A stretch of 64,000 nucleotides of DNA from DASSJT01 sp963715025 (GCA_963715025.1 CAVQQQ010000002.1:310001-374000), one strand, 5' to 3'; positions 34,010-42,879 are shown, counted from the first letter of the stretch. Numbers and translations: made by a program. Notes: generated by a model from the letters alone, not told the origin.

Positions 34010-35257
34010 GTGACTGTGAAGGCGGAGGTTCGCCGGCTGCTCTCCGGCGTCCCCGGTGCGGTGCCGGTCGGCCGGCTGTCGCTCGAGACGATCCGGGTCT
34101 GCCTGCGGTACCGCGTGACCGGACTCGCCTCCGAGGCGGGCTTCTTCGCCCTGCTGTCCCTGCCACCCCTGCTCCTGGGACTGTTCGGTGGCGTCGGCTA
34201 CGTAGGGCACTGGCTGGGCGAGGACACGGTCGAGGCCATCACGCGCGGCATCCAGACGTGGGCAGAGACGTTCCTGACCACGCCGGTCATCTCCGACCTG
34301 CTGGTGCCCACCGTGGACGACGTCTTCAAGAGCGGGCGCTTCGACCTGATCTCGGTCGGCTTCCTGCTGTCGCTGTGGTCGGGGTCGCGGGCCCTGAACG
34401 TCTTCGTCGACACGATCTCGATCATGTACGGGCAGTCCGGGCTGCGCGGGATCGTGCGGACCCGGGCGCTGAGCTTCACCCTCTACCTGGTGTCGCTGTT
34501 GATCGGCATCATCGTGATCCCGCTGGTGCTCATCGGCCCGACCTGGCTCAGCCAGATCCTGCCCCAGCGGGTCGACTTCATGAGCTGGCTGTACTGGCCG
34601 GTCGTCACCCTGCTCGCGGTGATGAGCATCACGACGCTCTTCCACGTGTCCACACCGCGCCGCAGCCCCTGGCTGCGCGACCTTCCGGGTGCCGGGCTGA
34701 CCCTCGTGATCTGGGCCCTGGCGTCTTTCGTCGTCCGCATCACGATCGCGAAGTCGCTGAACGGCACGTCGATCTACGGCCCGCTCAGTGCGCCCATCGT
34801 GCTGCTGATCTGGCTTTACACCCTGGCGATCGCGGTCCTCATCGGTGCCGCCCTGAACGCCGCGATCCGCAACCTGTGGCCCGCTGAGGAGTTCCACCTG
34901 CGCGAGATGCTGCGAGGGGCCCTCTTCGGGCGTCGCGAGGGGCAGCCGCGCCCCATCGCTCCGGTCAACCCACCGGCATACGCTCGGGGCAAGCGCCCCT
35001 TGACGCCGCTGCCGGAGGAGCCCGCAGACCGCGGCCGGGCCGAAACCTCAGCCGATGGATCGATGGCCGGTTCAGCCGCGCGGTCGACTGTGCGGTCGGC
35101 CGATGGCTCGCCTGAGGGGTCGGCAGATGGGTCCCAGCGGTCGGGTGAGGCGCCCGTCGCTGAGGCCGCGAAGTCGCCGAAGGCGGGCCCCGACGGCCAG
35201 TTTGGAGAAGGGCGGCGAGATCGGCTAATGTCTCTCCGCACGCACAGCGGGGAATGA
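34010..35257 (+). CDS. YihY/BrkB-family membrane protein
   Basis: A 415-residue membrane protein with about six helices. RVTGLASEAGFFALLSLPPLLLG, FLLSLWSGSRALNVFVDTI and SIYGPLSAPIVLLIWLYTLAIAVLIGAALNA are the conserved YihY/virulence-factor-BrkB blocks. After the last helix a hydrophilic tail of about 100 residues follows. It is rich in Ser, Asp and Gly, with repeated SADGS-like words, and is unlike the core. The start GTG at 34010 is fixed by the -10 box. Cellular role is unclear despite the old annotation as ribonuclease BN. It ends 16 bp before the tRNA cluster. Confidence 0.87.
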   Translation: MTVKAEVRRLLSGVPGAVPVGRLSLETIRVCLRYRVTGLASEAGFFALLSLPPLLLGLFGGVGYVGHWLGEDTVEAITRGIQTWAETFLTTPVISDLLVPTVDDVFKSGRFDLISVGFLLSLWSGSRALNVFVDTISIMYGQSGLRGIVRTRALSFTLYLVSLLIGIIVIPLVLIGPTWLSQILPQRVDFMSWLYWPVVTLLAVMSITTLFHVSTPRRSPWLRDLPGAGLTLVIWALASFVVRITIAKSLNGTSIYGPLSAPIVLLIWLYTLAIAVLIGAALNAAIRNLWPAEEFHLREMLRGALFGRREGQPRPIAPVNPPAYARGKRPLTPLPEEPADRGRAETSADGSMAGSAARSTVRSADGSPEGSADGSQRSGEAPVAEAAKSPKAGPDGQFGEGRRDRLMSLRTHSGE

Positions 35258-35273
35258 CACCGCTGGAAGCAGC

Positions 35274-35346
35274 GCGGATGTAGCTCAGTTGGTAGAGCGC
35301 AACCTTGCCAAGGTTGAGGTCGCCGGTTCGAGACCGGTCATCCGCT
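35274..35346 (+). tRNA. tRNA-Gly (anticodon GCC)
   Basis: A 73-nt cloverleaf. The GCGGATG acceptor strand pairs with CATCCGC, the anticodon loop is TTGCCAA, and the T loop TTCGAGA sits in a GCCGG/CCGGT stem. CCA is not encoded. Confidence 0.95.
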
Positions 35347-35368
35347 CGGAGGGTTTGACCGCCTTCAC

Positions 35369-35439
35369 GGTGGAGTGGCCGAGAGGCGAGGCAGCGGCCT
35401 GCAAAGCCGCGTACACGGGTTCAAATCCCGTCTCCACCT
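35369..35439 (+). tRNA. tRNA-Cys (anticodon GCA)
   Basis: A 71-nt cloverleaf. Acceptor GGTGGAG pairs with CTCCACC, the anticodon loop is CTGCAAA, and the T arm carries GGTTCAAATCC. CCA is not encoded. Confidence 0.95.
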
Positions 35440-35459
35440 CGACTACAGCAAAACCCCAA

Positions 35460-35531
35460 GGGCGATTGGCGCAGTGGTAGCGCGCTTCCTTGACACGGAA
35501 GAGGTCACTGGTTCAAACCCAGTATCGCCCA
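35460..35531 (+). tRNA. tRNA-Val (anticodon GAC)
   Basis: A 72-nt cloverleaf. Acceptor GGGCGAT pairs with ATCGCCC, the anticodon stem-loop is CTTCC-TTGACAC-GGAAG, and the T arm is GGTTCAAACCC. It is the last tRNA before the accessory segment and a potential integration target, though I found no second copy of its 3' end in the window. Confidence 0.95.
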
Positions 35532-35540
35532 CGCACAGAC

Positions 35541-35578
35541 AAGGCCCCTGACCTGCGGAAACGCGGATCAGGGGCCTT
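35541..35578 (+). terminator. Terminator hairpin after the tRNA cluster
   Basis: An 11-bp stem (35541-35551 with 35568-35578) contains a smaller inner GCG-GAAA-CGC stem with a GNRA-type tetraloop. It lies 10 bp after tRNA-Val. Confidence 0.8.
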
Positions 35579-35684
35579 CTGCTTGGATGGCCGTGCGATT
35601 GGCGTGCGATAAGAAACGGCCCCGGCCGGTGTAGCGAGCACCGACCAGGGCCTAGGAACCCGCCTACCCAAGGAGGCAGATCCC

Positions 35685-36498
35685 GTGACCAAGCAACCTA
35701 CCCCTGAACAGTCCCGCCGTCGCCGTCGTGCGGCCCTGGAGCTGAGGCGCCGAGCCGCCGACCTGCTCGACCAGGCACACCGACTCGACGGCGATCCGGC
35801 GATGCGCGTCCTGCGCTCCGACCTCGAGCGCGTCGCCGCCCACCTGGGCATCTCCATCGACGACCTCGTGACCGCCGTCACCGCGCTGTGGCCGCGCCAC
35901 CCCGACCATCCGAACAGCCAGGAGGAAGGGGAAGCCATGACCTACGAGAAGACCACGTACGGTCGCCTGCCCACCCCGTGGGGTGACCTGCTGGTGTGGT
36001 GCAACGGCCATGATGACGAGCACGGCTACACGGTCGGCCTCCGCACCGAGTGGGAGCACAACCGCCACGGCCAGCAGCCTGAGGGCGGCTGGGACGGGAT
36101 GCCCGAGACCATCACGATCCACCGGGTGGCCTACGGCGTGAACGCCTTCATGACCATCGCCGACGACGGCACCGTCGAGAGCAATGACCGCTCCCCGCTG
36201 ACGCGCGCCAACGGCACTGCCGCCAACTCGTGGCCTCTTGCGAGCTCCCCGGCCGTGACCAAGTTCTGGGAGCTCGTCGGGCCCGCCGTGGGCGCCTGGG
36301 CGCACACCGACAAGGGCAGGAAGATCCTGCGGGCCCGTGCCTACGCCAGCGTGCACAACGACCTGGAGTACGTCGAGGCCGCGATCGCCGAGGCCGAGGC
36401 CAAGCTGGTCGCGCTGCGCGGTCAGGGCGGTCGAGCTGGCGAAGCAGCTCAAGAAGTTCCCGACAGACCCCCACTGCCGCCCGGCAGCGGGTCAGTAA
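35685..36498 (+). pseudogene. Mobile-element-type protein of unknown function, frameshifted near its end
   Basis: A GTG at 35685 with AAGGAGG upstream opens a frame with an Arg-rich helical N-terminus (QSRRRRRAALELRRRAADLL). At 35937 an in-frame ATG has its own AGGAGGAAGG and starts a second, well-formed stretch (YGRLPTPWGDLLVWCNGHDDEHG and on). There may therefore be two starts or two fused small genes. Around 36418 the natural continuation appears to switch frame, giving AVELAKQLKKFPTDPHC and a TAA at 36496-36498; without the shift the frame runs on to 36533 with an atypical Arg/Pro/Gly-rich tail. Such small proteins are typical of tRNA-associated integrative elements. Function not recognised. 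Confidence 0.5.
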
Positions 36499-36718
36499 GC
36501 CATCGCCCCGATCTGGAAGGTCGACGGCCGTGACGACCAGGGCCACTGGGCGACCGAGGTGGAATCGCTCGGACAGGGTGCGCTGGTCGACCTGCTTGCG
36601 CTCGCGGTTGCACGAGATGCTGCCCGAGCCGCTGGCCGACGTTCTCGAACGCGAACGCCAGGAGCGGCATCGGGTCGCGGTGGCCCTCGCCAACCTCGAC
36701 GACGGAGAGCAAGACTGA
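36499..36718 (+). pseudogene. Small element gene remnant, frameshifted
   Basis: Directly after the previous stop, the frame IAPIWKVDGRDDQGHWATEV and on through LGQGALVDLLALAVA continues plausibly. It then needs a shift to MLPEPLADVLERERQERH and VAVALANLDDGEQ before the TGA at 36716-36718. No start codon with a ribosome binding site is evident. It looks like the decayed second gene of the same small operon. Family not recognised. Confidence 0.45.
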
Positions 36719-36720
36719 AG

Positions 36721-36747
36721 GGAAAGGTCCGCGCCGTGGACCTTTCC
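36721..36747 (+). terminator. Hairpin after the element genes
   Basis: A perfect 10-bp stem (36721-36730 with 36738-36747) and a 7-nt loop lie two bases after the TGA. A second GC-rich hairpin with arms GCCCCCG and CGGGGGC follows at about 36753-36777. Together they look like a strong terminator. Confidence 0.75.
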
Positions 36748-36839
36748 AAGCCGCCCCCGGCCATCGCGGTCGGGGGCGCTGTCGATTGCAGACGTCAACG
36801 CGCAACGGGCAGGTGTGCCGCTGCGTATGGTTTCGTCCC

Positions 36840-36988
36840 ATGATCGACTTCCAGAACGCCAGTTACGTCAAGCTCAGCCAGGTCGACTACGGCCAGGTAT
36901 CCGACCAGATCGACCCCTTGCTGACGGAGGGTGAGCAGGCGTTCGTGGCGTACAAGGGCATGCGCGATTATGTCGTCTTCACGTCTTC
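36840..36988 (+). pseudogene. Truncated bacterial PH-domain protein
   Basis: An ATG at 36840 starts MIDFQNASYVKLSQVDYGQV, then EGEQAFVAYKGMRDYVVFT. This is the N-terminal third of a short bacterial PH-domain (YokE/bPH-like) protein. After VVFTS at about 36986 the similarity stops and the sequence becomes the antisense of a protease gene end. The gene has been cut, probably by a deletion or insertion that joined two genes tail to tail. Confidence 0.65.
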
Positions 36989-37639
36989 TGGTCCGACCGG
37001 GTCCCCGCAGCCTGCGGTGGCGGCTGGTGGAGGGTCAGGGGTGGCGCGCCAGGAGGCGAACAGCTCGGCGGCGGTCGTGGCCGGGACGGCATACCCGATG
37101 CCCTCCGCGCCCTCGACCTTGGCGTCGACCAGGCCGACGACTCGCCCGTCCCGGTCCAGCAGTGGGCCGCCGCTGCTCCCGGGGTTTAGCGCGGTGTCGG
37201 TCTGGATCAGGCCCGTCAGCGCGGTGCCATCGAATCGTCCGGTCCGGTCCAGGCCCGACACGCTGCCGCGCGAGAGGGACCGGGGCCCGGCCAGCGGGTA
37301 GCCGATCGTGGCCACGTCGGCGCCGACGTCCGGCTGCCACCCTGCCAGCTCGAAGATGTGCCCGTTGAATCGGCCGCTGGTGCGGACCAGGGCGACCTCG
37401 TGGTCGGCGTCCAGCCCGACCACGGTGCCGGTGCGGCTGATGGTCCCGTCGCGCAGCACGACGCTGTCCGCGCCGACGACCACATGGGCGACGGTCGCCA
37501 CCAGGTTGGGAGCGATCAGGAAACCGCTGCCCACGCCCCCGCCCCCGCAGGCGGTGGTCTCAATGCGGATGACCCCCCCGGCCACGTCCTTGTACAGGGA
37601 CGCCAGGTCCCCGGAGGTCGACGCGGAAACGGACGGCCG
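36968..37639 (-). pseudogene. Trypsin-like serine protease, 5' truncated
   Basis: The frame encodes a complete HtrA/trypsin-like catalytic domain: histidine in ATVAHVVVGADS, aspartate in DADHEVALV, serine in NPGSSGGPLLD. The part before it reads SASTSGDLASLYKDVAGGVIRIETT, which is mature-protein sequence, but an in-frame TGA stands at 37640-37642. No signal peptide or plausible start remains. The first usable start (GTG 37585) lies inside the domain. The C-terminus also runs into the truncated PH gene. It may have been an extracytoplasmic protease; as it stands it is probably non-functional or cytoplasmic. Confidence 0.6.
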
Positions 37640-37723
37640 TCACCCGCGTCATGACCATGCGACTGCGATGATCGCCGCTCGCGACGGTGTGACCGAGGAT
37701 TCGTCTGGTGCGATGTCCAACTG

Positions 37724-38134
37724 CTACGAGCCGATCGGATGGTCGGAGGGGTGGTCGACGGTAAGCACGATGAGCGGGCTGTGCCGGAGCATGTCCGGAA
37801 CATCCGTGCGACCCCATCGCCTGGCGGCCGCCTCGATGAGGGGCCGGCGTTCGTTGGGGTCGGTGACGACTCGCGCCGTCGCGGGCACGTCCGCGACAAC
37901 CGCCTGCTTCAAGTGAATAACGACGTGGGGATCGGCCTCGATGTTGTAGATCCAGTCACGCGTACGGTCAGCCCGGGGCATCCCGGTAATGAACAGTTGG
38001 CCATGGTCGTTGTGCAGGACGATCTCGATGCGCCGCAGTTGGCCGGTCCGCCGGCCCGTCGTCGTCAGATCGATCACCTGACTTTTGTTGAACGCGGCCC
38101 GGGTGGCTTCATTAAAAGAACTCTCAGGGGCCAT
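37724..38134 (-). CDS. Deazaflavin (F420)-dependent nitroreductase family protein
   Basis: A 136-residue split-barrel protein of the Ddn family. FNKSQVIDLTTTGRRTGQLRRIEIVLHN is the conserved start, and a compact barrel with EADPHVVIHLKQ follows. Relatives in mycobacteria bind F420 and reduce nitroimidazoles or quinones. The ATG at 38134 has GAGAGG eight bases upstream. It is the first intact gene past the truncated protease. The CGGCATAC word is absent from here to 49.75 kb, so it is probably part of the acquired segment. It is related to the N-terminal domain of the fusion protein at 23.3-24.5 kb. Confidence 0.82.
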   Translation of the reverse strand: MAPESSFNEATRAAFNKSQVIDLTTTGRRTGQLRRIEIVLHNDHGQLFITGMPRADRTRDWIYNIEADPHVVIHLKQAVVADVPATARVVTDPNERRPLIEAAARRWGRTDVPDMLRHSPLIVLTVDHPSDHPIGS

Positions 38135-38289
38135 ATTGCGATCCTCTCGCCTGAACCGTCCCGGCCGTTCTCCGGCGGGCCAAGGGCTGTGCACCCAAGT
38201 GAACAGGTCAATGGCTCGCGTTAGTCCCTACGCGTTGGGCAACGTCGCGGCCTTCGTCTAGGAAGCAACTGAAGGGCTCACCGGGCGTG

Positions 38290-38579
38290 TGGTTGAGTCC
38301 ACAACCGAAGTGTCCCAGCCTGGCCCGCAGCGGGGCAGTGGTCCAGACGCGGCTACTAGAGACTTCCTCGCAGGATCGGTGTCTGGCCAGACTCGGTCCA
38401 GGTGTCCGGCGGGAGGCTCTCCACGCGGCTGCCCACCTGTGGTCTGGTGTGGCTCTCTTCCGGTCTGCAGTCCGTCGGGCACCGTGACGAGGCGTGGCTC
38501 GAAAGGGGACTGCCCAGCTCGTAGTAGCACTGCCCACCTCGCCGTTCCTATCGGTATGAGGTGAACCAGGAGAAGCGCT
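38290..38579 (+). ncRNA. IS110 left-end non-coding region, candidate bridge RNA
   Basis: About 290 bp upstream of the IS110 transposase contain no credible gene. IS110-group elements encode a structured bridge RNA in the non-coding end next to the transposase, which pairs with target and donor DNA. The position here fits. I cannot fold it reliably or define its ends. Boundaries are approximate. Confidence 0.35.
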
Positions 38580-39803
38580 ATGGCGAAGGTGATCATCGGG
38601 GTCGATCCGCACAAGTTGTCGGCCACCATCGAGGTCGTCGATCGACGCGAGAGGCTGTTGGGTTCGGGTCGGTTCAGCACCGACCAGGCCGGCTACACCG
38701 CGATGCGGACGTATGCGAAGAACTGGCCCGAGCGGGTCTGGGCGATCGAGGGAAGCAACGGCGCCGGGCGCCCACTGGCGCAGCGGCTCCTGGAGGCCGG
38801 TGAGCACGTGGTGGACGTGCCGGCCAAGCTGGCTGCCCGGGTCCGGCTCTTCGACACCGGCCACAACCGCAAGACCGACGCCCGTGACGCCCACTCGATC
38901 GCGATCGTCGCGGTCCGCACCGCGACACTCCGCGTCCTGCGCCCCGACGGTGAGCTCGAAGCGCTGCGGATGCTGTGCGACCGGCGCGAGGAGCTCACCC
39001 GACTCCGGGTCCAAACCGTGAACAGGCTCCAACGATTGCTGGCTGAACTGGTCCCAGGCCAGGCGAAGAAGGACCTCACCGCCCTGCAGGCAAAGGCGAT
39101 TCTCGCCACCGTGCGCCCGCGTGACATCGCCGGAAAGACCCGGCGCAGGATCGCTGCTGAGGAGCTCGCCGACCTGGTGGCGGTCGAGGCGAAGATGAAG
39201 AAGGCCACCGCCGAGCTCAAAGTCTTGGTCAAGGCCCGCGGCTCACGGCTGATGGACCTGCCCGGCGTCGGACCCGTGGTCGCGGCCCGGACCCTGGCCG
39301 ACGTCGGCGACATCGCCCGGTTCGCCGACCGCAACAGGTTCGCGTCCTGGACCGGCACCGCTCCCCTGGATGCCTCCTCAGGCGAGCAGAACCGCCACCG
39401 GCTCTCCCGGGCCGGGAACCGGCGGATGAACCACATGGTCCACATCGCCGCCATCAGCCAGATCCGCCTCGACACCCCGGGCCGCGCCTACTACCGGCGC
39501 AAACAAGCCGCCGGCAAGACCAAGCTCGAAGCGCTGCGCTGCCTGAAGCGGAGGATCTCCGACGCCATCTACCGACAGCTGATCGCAGACGCCGAACCAG
39601 CGAAACTCACCAACGGGGCTGAACCTGTTGGCACGGGCCCGGGAGGGCACTGCGGGGCGTCTGAAGAATCCAGCGCGGTCGACCTGCCCCCGCACATCGA
39701 CACTTCGGATCAGCCACTTCCCGGACCCGCACAACCGACGCTACAACCAGCCAGGAGCCTCCGGAAGAGCCCACCAAGAAAGGCGCCACAGACCACCGGT
39801 TGA
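38580..39803 (+). CDS. IS110-family transposase
   Basis: A 407-residue recombinase. The N-terminal RuvC-like DEDD domain shows Asp9 in IIGVDPHK, Glu57 in WAIEGSNGAG, and Asp100/Asp103 in NRKTDARDAHS. The C-terminal Transposase_20 domain has the helix-hairpin-helix LPGVGPVVAARTLADVGD and the serine-containing APLDASSGEQ that is catalytic in the family. The ATG at 38580 has AGGAG upstream. The C-terminus after about residue 345 is long and Pro/Ser-rich. IS110 elements lack inverted repeats and target duplications, so the element ends cannot be read directly; there is roughly 290 bp of upstream non-coding sequence. Confidence 0.93.
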   Translation: MAKVIIGVDPHKLSATIEVVDRRERLLGSGRFSTDQAGYTAMRTYAKNWPERVWAIEGSNGAGRPLAQRLLEAGEHVVDVPAKLAARVRLFDTGHNRKTDARDAHSIAIVAVRTATLRVLRPDGELEALRMLCDRREELTRLRVQTVNRLQRLLAELVPGQAKKDLTALQAKAILATVRPRDIAGKTRRRIAAEELADLVAVEAKMKKATAELKVLVKARGSRLMDLPGVGPVVAARTLADVGDIARFADRNRFASWTGTAPLDASSGEQNRHRLSRAGNRRMNHMVHIAAISQIRLDTPGRAYYRRKQAAGKTKLEALRCLKRRISDAIYRQLIADAEPAKLTNGAEPVGTGPGGHCGASEESSAVDLPPHIDTSDQPLPGPAQPTLQPARSLRKSPPRKAPQTTG

Positions 39804-40119
39804 CAACAAAGGGGAGCCGGAGTGACGCGGGCCGCGTGAGCATCGCTGGACGAGGCGGGTCACAGCAGATCCGTGGCGATCAAGCCGGACGCATCGCAAT
39901 GGTTGCGCGGGAGGGCCATCTACCCGTAGGGCCGGGGTCCGGAGCCAGACATGGAGCCAGATATCCGTCCGAAGCCGGGGTCGATGCGGACCGCGCCTGC
40001 TTCATGCTCGAAGTCGATGGCGGGCCGGTCGCCATCCGCCTGGACAACGATGGCGGCACCGACTACACACCGCTGAGCGCGCCAGTCACCGGATGTGTCG
40101 GCGGACTCCGACCCCATGC
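39804..40119. other. Non-coding or decayed stretch downstream of IS110
   Basis: No gene is supported in these 316 bases. They probably hold the right end of the IS110 element at the start. A minus-strand frame at 39920-40123 reads VVQADGDRPAIDFEHEAGAV but has no start signal and no recognised family. Confidence 0.4.
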
Positions 40120-40800
40120 TCATTTGTGTGCGGTGACACGACGCGTGAGGTTGCGAAACTGGCGGGTCTGCATGGCGAAGTGCATGGGCTCCCCGAGGAG
40201 GAAGGCGAACGGGCGGGTGATCACGTGTGGACCGCCTCGGTTCCGTGACCGGGCGACCAGCCGCGTTCCTCCTCCGGTGGGTCGCAGATGGAACCCCCAG
40301 ATCCCGTCAACCCAAGGGCCGGGTGCCGGTCCGGGCCGCGGATCGAAGTCACGGCCGGTGAACAACCCGTAGCTCGACCTCAGCACCAGTGTCCGGTTCG
40401 GTTCCACAGTCACCACGGTGAACGACCCCGGTTCCTGGCCCGGTGTAGCGACGCGGGACAACCGCTGGCCGACTTTGAGGTCCTGCCACTCCGGCACGAT
40501 CCGGTCCGCGCTCGGCTTTCCGTTGTTGTCCAACCAGTCGCGGCTGTACCAGCCGCCGCGGTCGCCTCCCATCTGGGCCAGCCATGGCCACACGCGCTCG
40601 GGGGGCACCGGAAGGGTCGCAGCCATCGTGGCCCAGTCGTCGGGATCGGGGATGAGCTCATCCCCGGGATAGGCACGGGCGACCTCATCACCGGTCGCCC
40701 CCCACGTCAGGACCCGGGACCTGAGCCACAGCGCGTACACCGCTGCAGCGAACGCGACCGTGACGGCAAGCCAACGGGCTTGTAACCGGTCCCCAGTCAT
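40120..40800 (-). CDS. SRPBCC-like protein with N-terminal membrane helix
   Basis: A 226-residue protein. A signal-anchor helix (WLAVTVAFAAAVYALWL) is followed by a START/SRPBCC-like domain with PVPPERVWPWLAQMGGDRGGWYSRDWLDN, PNRTLVLRSSYGLF and WGFHLRPTGGGTRLVARSRN. These helix-grip folds bind hydrophobic ligands. The start is ATG at 40800 with no strong ribosome binding site. A truncated paralogue lies 1.7 kb away at 42.5-42.86 kb, with PNCTLVLRSSCWLF matching this copy. The intervening alpha/beta hydrolase may have been duplicated around. Ligand unknown. Confidence 0.72.
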   Translation of the reverse strand: MTGDRLQARWLAVTVAFAAAVYALWLRSRVLTWGATGDEVARAYPGDELIPDPDDWATMAATLPVPPERVWPWLAQMGGDRGGWYSRDWLDNNGKPSADRIVPEWQDLKVGQRLSRVATPGQEPGSFTVVTVEPNRTLVLRSSYGLFTGRDFDPRPGPAPGPWVDGIWGFHLRPTGGGTRLVARSRNRGGPHVITRPFAFLLGEPMHFAMQTRQFRNLTRRVTAHK

Positions 40801-40948
40801 AGCTCGATTCTCACATCCGTGAGGAGACGCCGGTCCCGAACGAAGTGGAGGGCCTTTCGCTCACCGCGGCCGATGCGGACATCGGCAGACCAGCCTGAGG
40901 ATCGGTTCTGTCGGCTCGCGGTTTCGAGATCAGCGGACGTATAGCCAA

Positions 40949-41230
40949 TTACCCCGCAGCTGGAGTGCGATGCGACCTGCGCAGGTTGCGCACATGCAGG
41001 TACGTCATCAGCGCGAGCAGTGGTGTGTGGATGGCCGGGATGTTCTGCGCGAACCATCTCGGCAGGTAGATATCTGTCACCGAGCCGCGCTCCGCGCCAT
41101 AGCGTTCGGCAAGCTCGGTCAGCGGGCAGCGGAACCCGTTGGCGGCAAACACGAGCGCTTCTCCCACCACTATGGCGCCCGCGATGCTCACCGTTTGTCG
41201 GTGCGTCCTGCGAACCCGGCGTGAAGGCCG
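40949..41230 (-). CDS. Small membrane protein, likely 5'-truncated
   Basis: The frame reads RRTHRQTVSIAGAIVVGEALVFAANGFRCPLTELAERYGAERG and ends TYLHVRNLRRSHRT. It has two hydrophobic helices and the conserved FRCPLTELAE block of a common actinobacterial hypothetical. Family members usually have another helix at the N-terminus. Here the frame upstream (to 41398) loses that character and overlaps the start of the divergent hydrolase. The 5' limit given is where similarity appears to begin, not a start codon. Probably a truncated gene. Confidence 0.45.
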   Translation of the reverse strand, partial: RPSRRVRRTHRQTVSIAGAIVVGEALVFAANGFRCPLTELAERYGAERGSVTDIYLPRWFAQNIPAIHTPLLALMTYLHVRNLRRSHRTPAAG

Positions 41231-41381
41231 TACCGGAAACAGGACTCGATCGAGCCCAGGCGAGCGTGCGACCAGCGGCCGACATGAGCGGATGACTTCG
41301 AGCTGCGAGCCCTCTCTGCCATGCTCGACTGGAGCGTGCAACTCCTGCATGCGGCCGGGGGCGAGAGGAGGCGAGCGGAGC

Positions 41382-42479
41382 GTGTTGCGCAAGATCACCT
41401 ACGTGGCATCCGTCGCGGCGGTCGGTGGCCTGCTCCTGCGTCGGACAGGGTTGTGGAGCAGCGGTGCGCCGTTTCCCGTGATCGATGAGGACGGTCACCC
41501 GATGCCTGGCAGCCTCTCGGAGAAGACCTACGTCGACATCAACGGCGTGCGGCAAGGGATGTTCCTTCAAAGCGCCGACGTGACGAACCCGCTGCTGCTT
41601 TACCTCCACGGTGGCATGCCGGAGTTCTTCTTCACCGAGCGCTACCCGACCGGGCTCGAGAGGGTCTTCACGGTCGCCTGGTGGGACCGCCGGGGGGCAG
41701 GCCTGTCGTACAACGCGGGGAACCCGCCGGAGAACATCACCCTCGAGCAGCACTTGGCCGACACCCTCGCTGTAACGGATTACCTTCGGGAGCGCTTCGG
41801 TCAGGAGAAGGTGTACCTGATGGCGCACTCGGGAGGAACGTTCTTCGGGTTACAGGCGGCGGCCCGGACGCCGGAGCGCTTCCACGCGTACGTCGGCATG
41901 TCCCAGATCGTGCGGCAGCTCGAATCCGAGCGGATGGCGTGGGAGTACATGGTCGAGCGGTTACGGGAGCGTGGTGACCTGCGGATGCTCCGAAAGCTCG
42001 AAGCCGCGCCGGTGACGATCGCGGACGGGACCCCGGACGCCTATCTCTCGGTGCGCGACAAGGCGATGCACCGTCTCGGTATCGGCACGATGCACGACAT
42101 GCACTCCGTGATCACCGGCGTCTTCTGGCCGTCGATCACGAGTCGCCAGTACGCCGTCGGGGAGAAGGTGAGGTTGTGGCGCAGCAAGTTCACAACCGGC
42201 GTCATGCCGCGATGGGCGCAGCAGGTACTTGCCACCGACCTGTCCGAGCAGGTGCCGAAGGTGGACCTGCCCCTCTACTTCCTCCACGGGGTACACGACT
42301 ACACCTGCTGCCTCAGCCTCGCGCATGAGTACTTCGAAAGGGTCCAGGCACCGGTCAAGGGTTTCTACACGTTCGACCACTCGGCCCACAGTCCGATCTT
42401 CGAAGAGCCTGAGAAGGTGCGACGGATCCTGTCGGAGGACGTGCTGACCGGGACGAACAAGCTCGCTGATCCGGCATAG
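41382..42479 (+). CDS. Alpha/beta hydrolase, proline-iminopeptidase-like
   Basis: A 365-residue hydrolase with an N-terminal hydrophobic segment. The oxyanion region is LLLYLHGGMPEFF, the conserved VAWWDRRGAGLSY follows, the nucleophile elbow is LMAHSGGTFFGLQAA, the acid lies in LHGVHDYTC, and the histidine is in FDHSAHSPIFEEP. The HGGP-like start and DRRGAGLS resemble prolyl aminopeptidase-type enzymes. The GTG at 41382 has GAGAGGAGG about ten bases upstream; a TTG follows at 41385. It lies between the two SRPBCC copies in the acquired segment. Substrate not predictable. Confidence 0.8.
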   Translation: MLRKITYVASVAAVGGLLLRRTGLWSSGAPFPVIDEDGHPMPGSLSEKTYVDINGVRQGMFLQSADVTNPLLLYLHGGMPEFFFTERYPTGLERVFTVAWWDRRGAGLSYNAGNPPENITLEQHLADTLAVTDYLRERFGQEKVYLMAHSGGTFFGLQAAARTPERFHAYVGMSQIVRQLESERMAWEYMVERLRERGDLRMLRKLEAAPVTIADGTPDAYLSVRDKAMHRLGIGTMHDMHSVITGVFWPSITSRQYAVGEKVRLWRSKFTTGVMPRWAQQVLATDLSEQVPKVDLPLYFLHGVHDYTCCLSLAHEYFERVQAPVKGFYTFDHSAHSPIFEEPEKVRRILSEDVLTGTNKLADPA

Positions 42480-42505
42480 CCAGCCCGGCATCCTGGCGGC
42501 CCGGT

Positions 42506-42860
42506 TCAGGCATCATCACGGCCGCGGTAACGCTCGGACTTCCCGGCCGCGATGCGCCTTCGCAGGTTGTGGAACTGACGGAGCTGCATGGCGAAGTGGG
42601 TCGGCTCTCCGAGGAGTAGCGCGAACGGGGTAGCGATCGCTCGGGGACAGCTTCGGCCTGGATTTGCGCATCACCAGCCACGTTCCGCCCTCAGGGACCC
42701 GTCGAAGATGGAAACCCCAGATGCCATCCACCCACGCCCACGGTGCCGGACCAACGCGTGGATCAAACTGACGACGGGAGAACAACCAACAGCTCGACCT
42801 CAGCACGAGTGTGCAGTTCGGTTCCAGCCTTGCCACGGTGAACCATCCCGATGGGTGACC
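42506..42860 (-). pseudogene. Truncated, frameshifted SRPBCC paralogue
   Basis: The minus strand reads FTVARLEPNCTLVLRSSCWLF, then WVDGIWGFHLRRVPEGGTWLV, matching the C-terminal half of the SRPBCC-like protein at 40.1-40.8 kb. After LVMRKSRPK a frameshift is needed to reach a sequence resembling LLLGEPTHFAMQLRQFHNL, the paralogue's ending. The N-terminal half and membrane helix are missing. Confidence 0.7.
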
Positions 42861-42879
42861 CGTGGCACCTAAGCCCGAT

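Noticed and set aside
35460..35685. tRNA-Val as an attachment site for an integrated element
   Set aside because: I found no second copy of its 3' end and no integrase gene in the window, so integration here is unproven.
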